From Ursus arctos (lineage: Eukaryota; Chordata; Mammalia; Carnivora; Ursidae): a stretch of 64,000 bases of DNA. Under the pieces are notes generated by a model. It was not told the DNA's origin. It made no database searches and saw only the letters and a list, made by a program, of their open reading frames with translations. Where the stretch lies: assembly GCF_023065955.2 (NCBI RefSeq), contig NW_026622808.1, positions 47,318,475-47,382,474 of the forward strand, read 5' to 3'. Both the position numbers and the translations under genes were made by a program. Shown here piece after piece: positions 10,401-22,400 of this stretch (positions within the stretch are counted from its first letter, which is position 1; each line of letters begins with the position of its first letter).

Positions 10401-13400
10401 GCCGGGCTCGTGTCTCTATTCTTCAGCAGACCACACCCATCCAGCCCCAGTCAGAGGGCAGTCGAGAATGTTCCCTACCAAAGCCCTACAAAAAATACTC
10501 CCTTAACCCTTAACTCGCTATCTTAAAAAACAAAACAAAAAACACTCGCTGAGCTGCTTTCTGACATTTTCTTGGAACATCTTAGAACCAGCACGGCACA
10601 GTGAGCCTGCTGGTCGCACGGAACGGCTGGAGCCCCTCGCCACCCCCGCGCACGCGTGGCCTCATATACTCAGTGTACGAGTGCTCGGACCGAAGACTGT
10701 CAGGGTGGCATTGGCGGAAACGGTGCCGGCCGAGTTCTGGGCGGTGCAGCTGTAAACCCCCATGTCCTCGATCTTCACATTCGTGATGAAAAACACGTCG
10801 TCATCGGGCATGACGTGCATGCGTCGCTCCCGAGCAGCGGGGAAGTCCGTGCCTCCGTCCTTCTGCCAGGCGATCTGGGGGTTGGGGTGGCCGGTGGCAG
10901 CACACTCGAGGCGGGCCGTGGTGCCGGTGCGGATGGCTATGTCGTGGGGCGTTTTGGTGAAGGACGGCAACACTGCAAAATACATACCGTCAGGCTCGCG
11001 GGACGGAAGGGCCAGACGCAAAGGCCCGGACAGCCCTCCGGCAAAGTGCCCGCCTCCGTGGATGGCTGTGCCCCCCACCCTCTGTGCCAGCGTCTGCCCC
11101 GAACCGCTCCCCCCGCCTCTGACGCCCCCCCTCCGCCCGAACTGCCAGCCTCTCCCTCCCATGGCGCTCTCTTGTTAACCCGAGGCTGCCTGTCGCCCCC
11201 TCAAGTGGAAACTGTTGACGAAGCAGGTTGTCCCCTCTGACCCCTCGAGTGGCCATCTGTCCATATGGGGACAGCCCATAAATACTGGGGTCTGACACAT
11301 GCCTGCCTTCCTTAACCACCAGAACAGAGCCCGGGGGACCAAGGTATCTGCTCTGACAGGACGTAGTGATGGGCATGGAGGACATGCCCCCACCCCGGGC
11401 AGAGCAACAGGACGGCCCGTCCCTCTTGGAGAAAGCGCGGCGGGGAGGCGGTGTCCGGGCCCCATGGCTGGACGCTCGCCGGCTGACTTCTGCCGCGTAC
11501 TCCCTGACCCAGCAGTGGGCACCCCACTCACGCCGGGCACCACGGCAGTTCCCCCTGGGCTTGCTTCGGTGCCAAGTCTGACCGTCCACGGAGCTTCTGA
11601 TACAGAGGACTGCACAGCAGAACTACGTGGGGTAAAGAAGGTGTTTTCCTGCGGTGTTTAAGGGCTTCGAGACACAGTGGTTCCGCGCTTACTACCCGGC
11701 GGAGGGCGCTTCACCGCTCTAGCTACTCGCTTCTCCATGACAACTCGCAGCCCTGAGAAAAGCCACCTCGATGGGCTCTAAAGCTCAGAGGGCGGGAGCC
11801 TCGCCGCCATCAGGGTATGCTCGGAATCTGGACACCGGACTTCATGGTTTGTGGAGGACAATAAATGGATAAAACTACAAGGCCTGGGCCCTTCATTTCA
11901 CTTAACACAATACCTGGATAAAAAGTCACCAGAAACAGGTGAATCACCGAGAGTAACCCTGCACTCTACACAACTTGCTCTGCCCCCCTGCCCCGCGCTA
12001 GTGACACGGTAATGTCCCGATGAAGCTCCGGTGTCTCCCGCCTGCATCCTTCCCACACGGTCACACAGAACCACGCGCGGCTTTAGAGGACTCACACCAG
12101 TCCACGGCACCGCCTTACCATTCACGATGAGCCGGGCCTTGTGCGAGTAGGTGGAGCCGAAGTGGTTGGTGATGACGCACTGATAGCGGCCCTCGTGTCC
12201 GAAGGTGACGTGGCGCAGGTGCAGGACGGTGGTGTACTCCGTCACCTTCCCGTCCTGTGCGCGGGCGTGCGCGAAGTTCTCCATGTCGGCGTTGGCCAGG
12301 ACCTCGTTGTCCTTCTTCCAGGCAAACGTCACGGGGGAGCTGCTGCTGCTGGCTGCTGAGCACGTGAACCGGATGTCCTTGCCCACGACGGCCATGGTGG
12401 GCTCTGGCTGGGTGATGATCTGTGGCTTCGGTAAGTCATCTGCGGAGAGGAGAGCCCGATGGAAGAGTCTCCCACCCAGGCCCTCAGGACACAGAGGGAC
12501 CGCACCTTTCAGGGTCTCTGCTGGCCCTCAGCTCCAGCATGCACTGGAAGCGAGTTGCACCATGGCCATCTGGCCTTACCCGATTAGAAACCCCTGGGCA
12601 GCGATCGGCTCTGGGACCACACTCCTGGACTACGAACCCAGCCACCAAGACTCGTGTACCAGAGCATACATTTCAGGAGTTTCCATGAGGGGTTGCTTCA
12701 CTTCCTCACCTTAACACAAAACACACTAACAGAGTCAGGAGCCGTCAGCCCTGACTGCATAGACCTTACCCACCAACTTCACTCCAGGAGGAGAGGAGTA
12801 GGAAGCACTTTCAGAATGCGAGACAAACTCTTCCAAAACTCTGCACCTCTGTTAAAGCCACAATAACACTAGTGAAAATGGTTATGATCAACTTTTCCAG
12901 GATTCTGGAAGGCTGTCACAAGCAAAGGCTGTAACGACCCATGGAGGGTTGACTCAAGGAAATGCCTGAATCTCAGGAAGGAAAATGAGCTTTGTGGTGT
13001 TTAACTTAGCTTAAGTCCCATCTCTCTCTGCCTAGCTTTGCGGTAGGCTTAACGCCCAGCAGCCTGGCGACCACCGAGGGGCAGAAGGGCTGTGGCGCCC
13101 CCACAAAGGCCCCGCGCTCTGGCATGATTCGGCCCGCTGCAGCTGGCTCGGCAAGGAAGCCCTGCGCCTGGGACGTTTGATGAAAACAAGCAGCAGCCAG
13201 CGGTGAGCTGTGTCCACTGGAGCCAACAAGAGGCTGGCCCAAAAACCAAAAAGGAAAAGCCGTGACTGAAAAGGTCCGACGTGTTCCTGAGGCTCTAGAA
13301 GGCCACATGCATGTGCAGGGCTACGCGCATGCCCAAGACAGGCCTGAGAGCAGCCTCGTTTCTCACGGGCGCGGCGGCACCCCTCGGCACAACGGAGGTG

Positions 13401-16400
13401 CTGGGCAGAGGACGGGGGACTTTGTGAGCTGATGTAAGGGCTCTCTGTGCAGGCGTTAGCCAACCGGGGGCCACTTCAGTGGCTGCACAGAACAGATGAC
13501 AGTATTTGTCCAGGAAAGTCACTCAGCAAATTTTAATAATAAACAGAACAACAACAAAGCAGGGGCAAGACGGAGGGAGAGTCTGTCTCTGGAGTTGCCA
13601 CATTATTTTAAAGGCTCCGTTTCCAACAAAAAAACCACAAAACAGGGAAAGAAAGGTGGGGAAAAAAAGCAATCAATGGAAACTGTTCTTGAGGAAGCCC
13701 AGATCTTGGACTTAATAAAAACTTTAAATTGGCTTTACAAAATATGTTCAAAGAACTAAAGGAAATCATGTCTAAGAAAATTAAAGGAAAAGCATCTGAA
13801 TACTTACCCAACAAAGAATGCCAATAAAGAACTAGAAATTGCAGAGGTATACCAAATATAAATTTGGGAGTTTAAAAGTATAAGAACTAAAATGAAAAAT
13901 TCACTAGAGGGGCTCAGTAGCCCCACCGAGCAGGCAGAACAGCTTGTGAACTCGAGACTATCCAATCAAAGAAACAAAAAGCCACGAAGGTTAAGGAATA
14001 GTCCCAGAGACCTGTGGGACAGCATCAAGCTAACAACATACAAATAATGGGAGTCCAAGAAGGAGAAGAAAGAAAAAGAAACTGTATTTTGTAGAAATAA
14101 TAGCCCCAAACCTCCCAAATCTGATGAAAAATAGGCACCTACCCCTCCAAGAAGTTCAACAAACCCAAAAAGGATAAACTCAAAGATCCCCCCCCCCCAC
14201 CGCAGAAACATAACAGTCAAACTGTCAGAAGCCAAAGACAAAGAATCTTGAAAGCAACCGGGGAGCTGCAACACATCACAGAGAAGGGGTCCTCAGTGAC
14301 ATGCAGCTGATTTCTCACTGGAAACCACGCGGGGGAGCAGGCAGACATATTCAAAGTACTGAAAGAGACTGTCAGCTACGAATTCTGTATCCAGCAAAAC
14401 CGTCCTTCAAAAGTGAAGGAGAAATTAAATCACTCTCAGATTTAAAAACAGAAAACCTATTTTGCTGCTGCCAGACCTGCCCTTTTTAAGAAATACTAAA
14501 GGGAATCCTTCAGGCTGAAATGAAAGGACATGAGAGTAACTCAAATCCACACAAAGAACTAAAAAACCCCGTTAAAATAACTACACACATAAGTATGCAA
14601 GTACAGTGTGTTTTTGTAACCCTCTCCTGATTTAAAAGGCAACTACATAGAGCGATAATCACAAAACCGTGTTGACGGGCTCACGATAAATAAAGATGTG
14701 ATTTATGCGACATCAGTGCCGCAAAGGAGGAGCTCCACAAATAGAGCTTAGTAGGAGCAAAATTGTGCATACTACTGAAGTTAATTTCATTATTAATCTG
14801 AACTAGATTAAGATGTTAATTTTAATCCCCATGGCAGTCATTAAGAAAATAACTCAAAAAATAGTAAAATAAACAAGAAGGGAGTTAAAATGGTATATGA
14901 AAAGATACCTAACGTGGAACCAGTCAGTAATGAAGAAACACAGGAACAAAAAACATAAACCACATAGGAAACAAATAGCAAGCAGCAAATTCTGTCTTAT
15001 CAGGAATTACATTAACAAGTCAGTTAACCCCCCAGTCAGAATGCAAGATTACTGAAATGATTACAAACCCATGACTGGGCTACATGCTTTCTTGTAAGAG
15101 ATACACTTTAAATTCAAAGTCACAAATAGGAAAACAGTTGCCAACAGACAGCTACGGCGTCAATACTACTACCAGATAAAATAGACTTTAGGGCAGAAAT
15201 AGTTACTAGGGAGAAAGTAATTTTTTGTAATGTAAAACAATCCATCCCAAGACCTAAACATCCAGTATATATGCACCTAACGGTTCCACAAAACAAGCAG
15301 CAGAAACTGAAGGAAGAAACGGACAGTGCAACAGCAGCTGTGGAACTCAACACTCCACATCCAGCGATCAGATAAAACCATTAGGCAGAAGATCAACAGG
15401 GCAACAGAAAACCTGAATGACACTCTAGGCCAAACAGACCTATCGGATATCTATAGAAAATTCCAGCCTACAACAGCAGAATAAACATTTTCAAGTGCAC
15501 ATGGAACGTTCTCCAACAGAGTTCATATGTTAGGCTAAAAAATTTCAATAAATTAAAAGAAATCATGCAGTGTCTTTAATGACAATGGAAAGAAGTCAGA
15601 AATCAGTATCAAGCAATACTAGGAATCTAACTTTTGGAAACTATATTGTACTTCTCTAAGTCAAAAAAGAAATCATAAGAGAAATTAGAAAATATTTTGA
15701 TTGAATGTGAAAACAAATACCAAAACTTAAATCTGCAGCCTAAAACAGTGCTTATAGAGAGATTTAGAGCTGTAAATGCCTACATTAAGGAAGATCTCAA
15801 ATTAATAAACTCTTCTTCTTAAGAAATCAGAAAAACAAGCTATATCCAAACCAAGGAGAAGGAAATAATGATTAGTGCAGAAATAAATAAAAGAGAAAAA
15901 TGGGGGAAAAATCAATGAAAACAAAAGTTACTTCTTTGAAAATACTAACAAAATTGAAGAATCTTTAGACTTGTAGAGTGGGGAGGTGGGGAGAAGACTT
16001 CAAACACTAGGAAGAAAAGAGGGTACATTACTAACTTTACAGCAATGAACAGGAATACTATGACTCATTTGTATGCCAACAAATGAGATAACCTCATATA
16101 CGCACAAATTCTGAAAAAGACAAGCTACCAACGCTGACTCAAGAATAACCAAAATCTGAATAGACAGTAACAAGAAACAGAGTAAGTAATTTAAAAAATT
16201 CCCACAAAGAAAAGGCCAGACCTAAATGACTACTCTAGTAAATTTTACCCCAAATTAAAAATATTTACCACTAATCCTTCACATATTCTTCCAAAAAGAT
16301 AGGTGAGAAGTGAACATTTCCGGACTCCACTGTATGAGTCAAGTATTCCCAGATAATAAAATCAGACAAAAACAAAACCATAGACCTTTATAAGTACAGA

Positions 16401-19400
16401 TGCAAAAATCTTCAACAAACAAATACTGGCAAACCAAATCCCACAACACATAAAAAGGATTATACACCATGATCAAGGAATGCAAAGTTGGTTTAATATC
16501 CAAAAATCAATGTATTATATACCCTATCAATAAATGGAAAAAAATCCTATGTGATCACCTCAACAGATGTAGCAAAAAAACATTTGACAAAATCCAACAC
16601 CCTTTCATGATAAAAACTCAACAAATTAGAAATAAAAGGGCGTTCTTCCCAGATAAAGGTCATCTATGAGAAACCCACAACATCATATCTAATGGTGAGA
16701 CACTGAATGCTTCCCCCCAGTCAGGAAAGACGAGGATGTCTGCCCTCACCACTTCTACTCGGCACTGCACCGGAGGCTCTACGAGGGGCAATCAGGCAAG
16801 AAACAAAATAAAAGCTATTGAGATTGAAAAGGAAGAGTAAAACTCTTGATTTCGGCTCAGGTCGTGGTCTCAGGGTCATGAGATCGAGCCCTGTGTTGGG
16901 CTCCATGCTGGGGGTGGAGTCTGCTTAAGATTCTCTCTCCCCCTCTCCCGCTGCCCCTCCCCACCCTAGACTCGTGGCTTGCTCACGCTCTCAAAAGGAA
17001 AAAAAAAAAAAAGAAGTACTGATACATACTAAAAAATTATGCTATTAAAAAGCTGGTCACAAAAAGCCATACATTGTAGGATTCCATTTATATGACACAT
17101 CTAGAGCAGATAAATCAGAGACACAAGGTAGGGTAGTGGACAGGGGAGAGTAGGGTGTGACTGCTGTGAACAGTTTCTCTAATGGGTGATGAAAATGTTC
17201 GTAAGTAGATGGTCATGAGGGTTATACAACTTTTCAGTATTCTACAGACTGCTGACGGGCACACTTGACACAGGTGATTGTCACAGTATCACGATACAGC
17301 CCTCTTCGCAGGAAACAGAAAACATTCTCATGCCCTCAAAAAGAAACTCCCTGCCTTTTAACTATCACCCCTTCTCCTTCCACCCTAAGCCACCAGTCAT
17401 CACCAACCTCTCCACCACCCCTGTTGTGGTCCCTAAATGGGGACCTCTTCTGGACAGGACATTCACTCCTGCATTTATCATACGGACGGAATCACAGTAT
17501 GGTCTTTGGTGACCAGCTTCTTTTACTTCAAATATATCAAGGTTCATCTGTTCTACGAATGAGTCCTTTCTATGGCCTAATAATACTCCAGCGCTCGGCT
17601 GTGCCGTATTTTATTGACCCACTCATCCGGTGATGCGCATCTGGATTATTCCCACTCTCTGGCTCTTATGAACAACGCTGCCACGAGCATCTGTGTCCAG
17701 GTTTTATGTAGATGTGTTTGTGTTGCTCCTGGGTACACAGGAGCACGTTATCTTATGCTGAATTGTCGGGGACACGTCCAAACTGTGTTCCAAAGGGGCT
17801 GCACCATTTTACATGCCCGCCTGCAGCAGGGGAGGGTTCAGACTCCCCCCCCCCCCCCGCACCGCCCCGCCAATCCTCACCAGTACTTGCTGACTTTTTG
17901 ATGCTGGCAATGCTCATGCGTGTGAACTGGTTATTTTTTCATTTTACAAAAAAGGAGGGGAAAGACTCCCATACAGCTCAAACTCTGATCTCCTGCCAGT
18001 TGTTTTTCATGATTCCCATTCATAGCTGGTGACTGTTTCAGTGGTGAGCCCGAGCTACAGTGAGGAGCAGACAGCTGCTGCCCCCCGGAACACGCCAAGG
18101 CCACAGGCCGGAGGCTGGGCGCAGCAGGGTCCACGTCCCGCCCTGGCTCATCCAAAGGGGAAGATGACACCCTGGGACAGGAAAAGGGAGGAAGGTGCAC
18201 AAAGCTCCATTTCAGGAAGGCTGATTGACAGCTGAATGGTCAAGGCCCAGCTCCCTGGTGACCAGTGGATCACACAATCACTTTGTCCTCGGGAATGCGA
18301 GCTACGTGTGGTTTCACGTCCTGCACAGAGCTGCCCATAGGCTGATCAGTGAGGAAAGCTCATTCTGCAGGGCTGTACCCCACGGGGTGTTCTTAGGGCT
18401 GCTTGCTGGACTGCGCCAGCACAAAGGAGGGCAAGCCTACTTCCAGAAGCGGTGGTGATGGCGGTGGTGGGCACAGGCATGGGAGGGGGACACCTGTATT
18501 TGGACTTGAGCAGGCACACCGGCTACGGCTCTGCCCGGGATGTAGGGGGGGAGAAGAGGACCGCGGGGGTCCCCACACTGCTAGGGCAGCTCCTGGCTGG
18601 GGTCATCCCACCCAAGACATGGGGCAGACCATGGGGAGGACAAAAGGCAGGAGGACTCACACCTGCTCCGGAGAGCCCGTCACGCCTGGGCATCCCACCC
18701 TCACTCCCGCTTCGAGACCAGCAACCACTCAGAACTCATCTCATTCTGTGACCACGTCATACTGAGCACGAGGGCAGGCATTTCTGCTGGAGCGTGGTGT
18801 GTGGCAGGCATGCGTGCACACAGTCTCCGGCCGGTCGGCATCTTCTATGCTCTGTGCAACCAGACCGGGATTCCGACCACCCCTGGTCAGAAGGATGGCA
18901 AGGCCCACGGAACAGTCAGAAGGAAGAATGAGTGTAAAGCTCCAAGTGCAGATTTCAGTGGTTTGGAGAAACAGCAAGAGTGCAAGTCAACAAGGAATTA
19001 TTTTTACTACAGTAACTGTTCTCCTGAGACTTGTTCTTCCTGTGTTTAACCTTTCATTCCTGGGGCTGGAAAGAAGCACACATTAAAACCCCAGCCTCAT
19101 ACGCTGAGTAAATTCACAGCTAAACCTGGGCACCAGGGCCGTCTTGAGACAACACAACTTTCTTCCAGTAACTGATTATTCTGATTTGTAACCGAACCAG
19201 CGCAGGCTCCCTTCTGATTAAACGCATGTACTCCAAGAACCACATAATGAGCCGTCTCCACAGTAAATACTATGTGTGGTTTCAGTGGGAAATAAATTGC
19301 ATCCAGCAATTGGTAACCAGGAATTGGGGTTTACTCTGATCATAGGAGTCGCTCCCATAATGAGGGGTTCCTCCTGGCCTCCTTGCCCTTCATGAAAAAA

Positions 19401-22400
19401 AAAATCACGAAGACAGTCTTACCGCACACGAAACTCTCCGGCGGCACAGAGAAAATGCTCTGGCCCTTTAGCGACTCTGGGTGGGCACAGGTGGCTGTCA
19501 CGAAGGCCTGCAGCGTCCTGCCCACCAACCACGGGGGCAGCCACTTGAGCTGGCAGTCACACAAGAAGCTATCGCTGCTGATATGGCTAAAAGAAAAACA
19601 AAGGGGACATCTGAGGTGTGATCTCAAGATAGGTATACTCCCTTGGTACACAGATTCCTTCCCTCTGTCACCTCCCGTCAGCTTCTGTTGTTAACACCAG
19701 CAGTCTAGAAAGGGAAAAGATTTTTCACAGTTCTTCTCCAATGACCTAGAGCAGAATGCATCATCTGCTTAGAGTTCTTCATAAAATGCAGCCCTGGCTC
19801 AGGATGTTAAGTGGAACCCAAGATCTGGCATTTCTTCTTCTTCTTTTTTTTTTTTTTTTAAAGATTTTATTTATTTATTTACTTGACAGAGATAGAGACA
19901 GCCAGCGAGAGAGGGAACACAAGCGGAGGGAGTGGGAGAGGAAGAAGCAGGCTCATAGCTTAGGAGCCTGATGTGGGGCTCGATCCCATAACGTCGGGAT
20001 CACGCCCTGAGCCGAAGGCAGACGCTTAACTGCTGTGCCACCCAGGTGCCCCAAGATCTGGCATTTCTAACAAGGTCCACAGGCCTTACTGACCCCGCTG
20101 TGTACAACCCGGAGTTCACATGTGCTCAGAGCCAGGCACCCAGCGCTCTCACGTGCGCCTGGGGGAACATCCAACCTCTTCCAGCCTCTGACCATCCGAC
20201 GGAGATAAGGAGCCCTGGCCCCGCTCTGCTTTCTCCCACTCTCCTGATAAGCTATGGGAGCTTCCAAACTTAGTCTGAAACTTTGATCTAGATTCTGAAA
20301 CCAGTTCTGAGAAGGGTTCTTTTTCTATATTGCTGTTGGTTTTTTATTTGGCAAAGCTGCCAGTTTTCTTACGTTTCTTACGTTTTCTTCAGCCTCGCCC
20401 TCGAGGTTCCGTCTTGTTTGTGTCTGTCCCTGCACCAGCACGGTTCGGGAGGCCGGCAGAACTCGGCTCCGCTCCCTAAACAGTGCTTGTTCGGTAACTG
20501 CCACTGCCCAGGGAGCGTGAGAGTGCACAGCTTTGGTTTTGTGAGGCTCCAACCAAAACAGAGAATATTTTCTTTTTCATTTCTCGGCAACTGAGGATAA
20601 GCTTTTTAAACAGAAATCGGAATCACCATCTCAGCGGACATTCCTTCCTGAGGAGTCACTCGAAGATAAGTCAACCGAAGAGTCTAGCTGCCCTGTTCCT
20701 GGAAGACCTCAAGGCCGTGAGCTTAGTAATGGAGGCCAGCCCACAGCCAGGGTGAAGGCAGAGAGAGAGAACACGGGGCTCCCCTGTCATGAACTGCCTC
20801 TGGTACACGGTGACAAGAGGGGGCACAAGTATCCTGAGAAAGTCCACAGGCATCACTTGGGCCAATATTAGAACAATAACCCACCTCCACCCACCATCTT
20901 CCTCATATGTCAACCAAGCCAACAAATGGACCATCTTTTGGTTTTCCTCTATTTCACGCTGGCTTTCTAAGGAGCAGAGAACTGTCAAATTAGTAAACAA
21001 CAAGGAAGGATGAGGTGCAGGCCAGAGAAGCCACCGCTAGCTAAATTCAGGAAAACCTACTCTTCCGTCCTGTTCCTCGTGGTTCCCAGATTAGACGTCG
21101 AATAGTAAAATACTTATGGAACGTGCTTTTTCAAAGACTGAAATAATCGATCTCAAAGCCATTCTAACTGGGATGTCTGCCCACATCTGACCTTTAAATC
21201 AGCACTGGACTTTTTTTGTTGTTTAGATTTTTGCATTTGTATTTAATGGGCAGGTAGCTCTGTGCTTAGAGGTATCGACCCGAGGGCTGTCCTGACCGAG
21301 GAGCTGGTCAGGTAGCAAGAGGGCTCCCACAGCCAGGCCCGAGGAAGCGGCTGACTCCCGCTCAGGAAATGGGCAGCTGCTGCAGGTGGGCTGTGGATGG
21401 GAGCCGGAGGGGCTGTCACCAGTCACTGAAAATGCAGCGTCTGTGACACACGGAGAGGAACTCTCCCACTGTCAGAAATGCTGTCACAAGCCCCCATCAA
21501 GTAGGCATGTGGCGTGGCTGCCCCTCTCTGTGTCATCAGTGGGAAAGCCCTAGTGAGGTCTACAGGAAGACACTGGGCTGTCGCTGTGGGACTCGAGGCA
21601 CTTGGGTGGAGGACAGGGACCTATTTCATTTGAGCCACAGGAACAGAGTGAGGAAAGCAAATTTGACATTTACTGTTGATCAGAAATGTGTGTGGGGAGA
21701 GTTACTCCTCACACCACATAGCATTGGCCTAGCTTGCTTCACGATTTCCTACCTTCTCCAATGAAGCCCACCTCACACAGAGGAGACGAGACCTCAGCAC
21801 GGACGGATTGGGTATTCGGGGTGGAAAGAACACTTTCCTAAAGAGTGAGTCAGGACCAGCAAGACCGGGGCAACTTGGTTGGCTCAGTTGGTTAATTAAT
21901 GGGTCTGACTTTTGATTTCAGCTCAGGTCATGATCTCAGGGTGGTGAGATCAAGCCCGGTGTCGGGCTCTGGGCTGAGGGTGGAACCTGCTTAGACTCTC
22001 CTTCTCCCTCTCCCGCTCCCCCCGAGTCTCACGTGCATGTGTGTGTGCTCTCTCTTAAAAAAAAAAAAAAAAAAAAAAAAGACCAACAAGACCAATGAAG
22101 ACAAGTCTGGCCAGACAATAAGGACACTGACCGCCCCCCGACCTCCCCTCCACACACATACATCGCTTTAAAGATAAAGGTGAGGTTGGAAGAAGGGACT
22201 GGAAACTGCCAGCAACCCCAAGGCTTTGCAGATTTCCGCTACTCTTCCTTCTTGTCAGCTGCTAACAGGCACGGCTTTCCGCAACCCCCGCCTCCAGCCA
22301 TCCCATCACTCTGCTAGCTTACGGTGCATTTTCATGATTCCAACTCAAAGTGTGTTTCTAATCATCGCTTGTGGAAATTTACCCAGAGCATGACTAAGTG

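Larger units (their letters stand above)
12440..19422 (-). other. LRIG1 intron 12 (7.0 kb)
   Basis: The intron is dominated by a decayed plus-strand L1 (about 13600-17320) with a nested partial SINE, followed by a minus-strand L1 fragment (17340-17935). The parts 12440-13590 and 17940-19422 show no gene or repeat I can name. Confidence 0.7.

Noticed and set aside
10670..10691. Using the downstream gtatat as the primary exon 14 donor
   Set aside because: The upstream junction reproduces the conserved VLETPSL text exactly, so it is annotated as primary in spite of its weak donor.
13600..17320. Functional L1 or a host gene within the L1
   Set aside because: The frames are broken by many stops and a large part of ORF2 is missing.
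19836..20052. tRNA gene suggested by the tRNA-like SINE heads
   Set aside because: The tRNA-like parts belong to Can-SINE retroposons, with a CT-rich body, an A tail and target duplications; none folds as a stand-alone tRNA gene.
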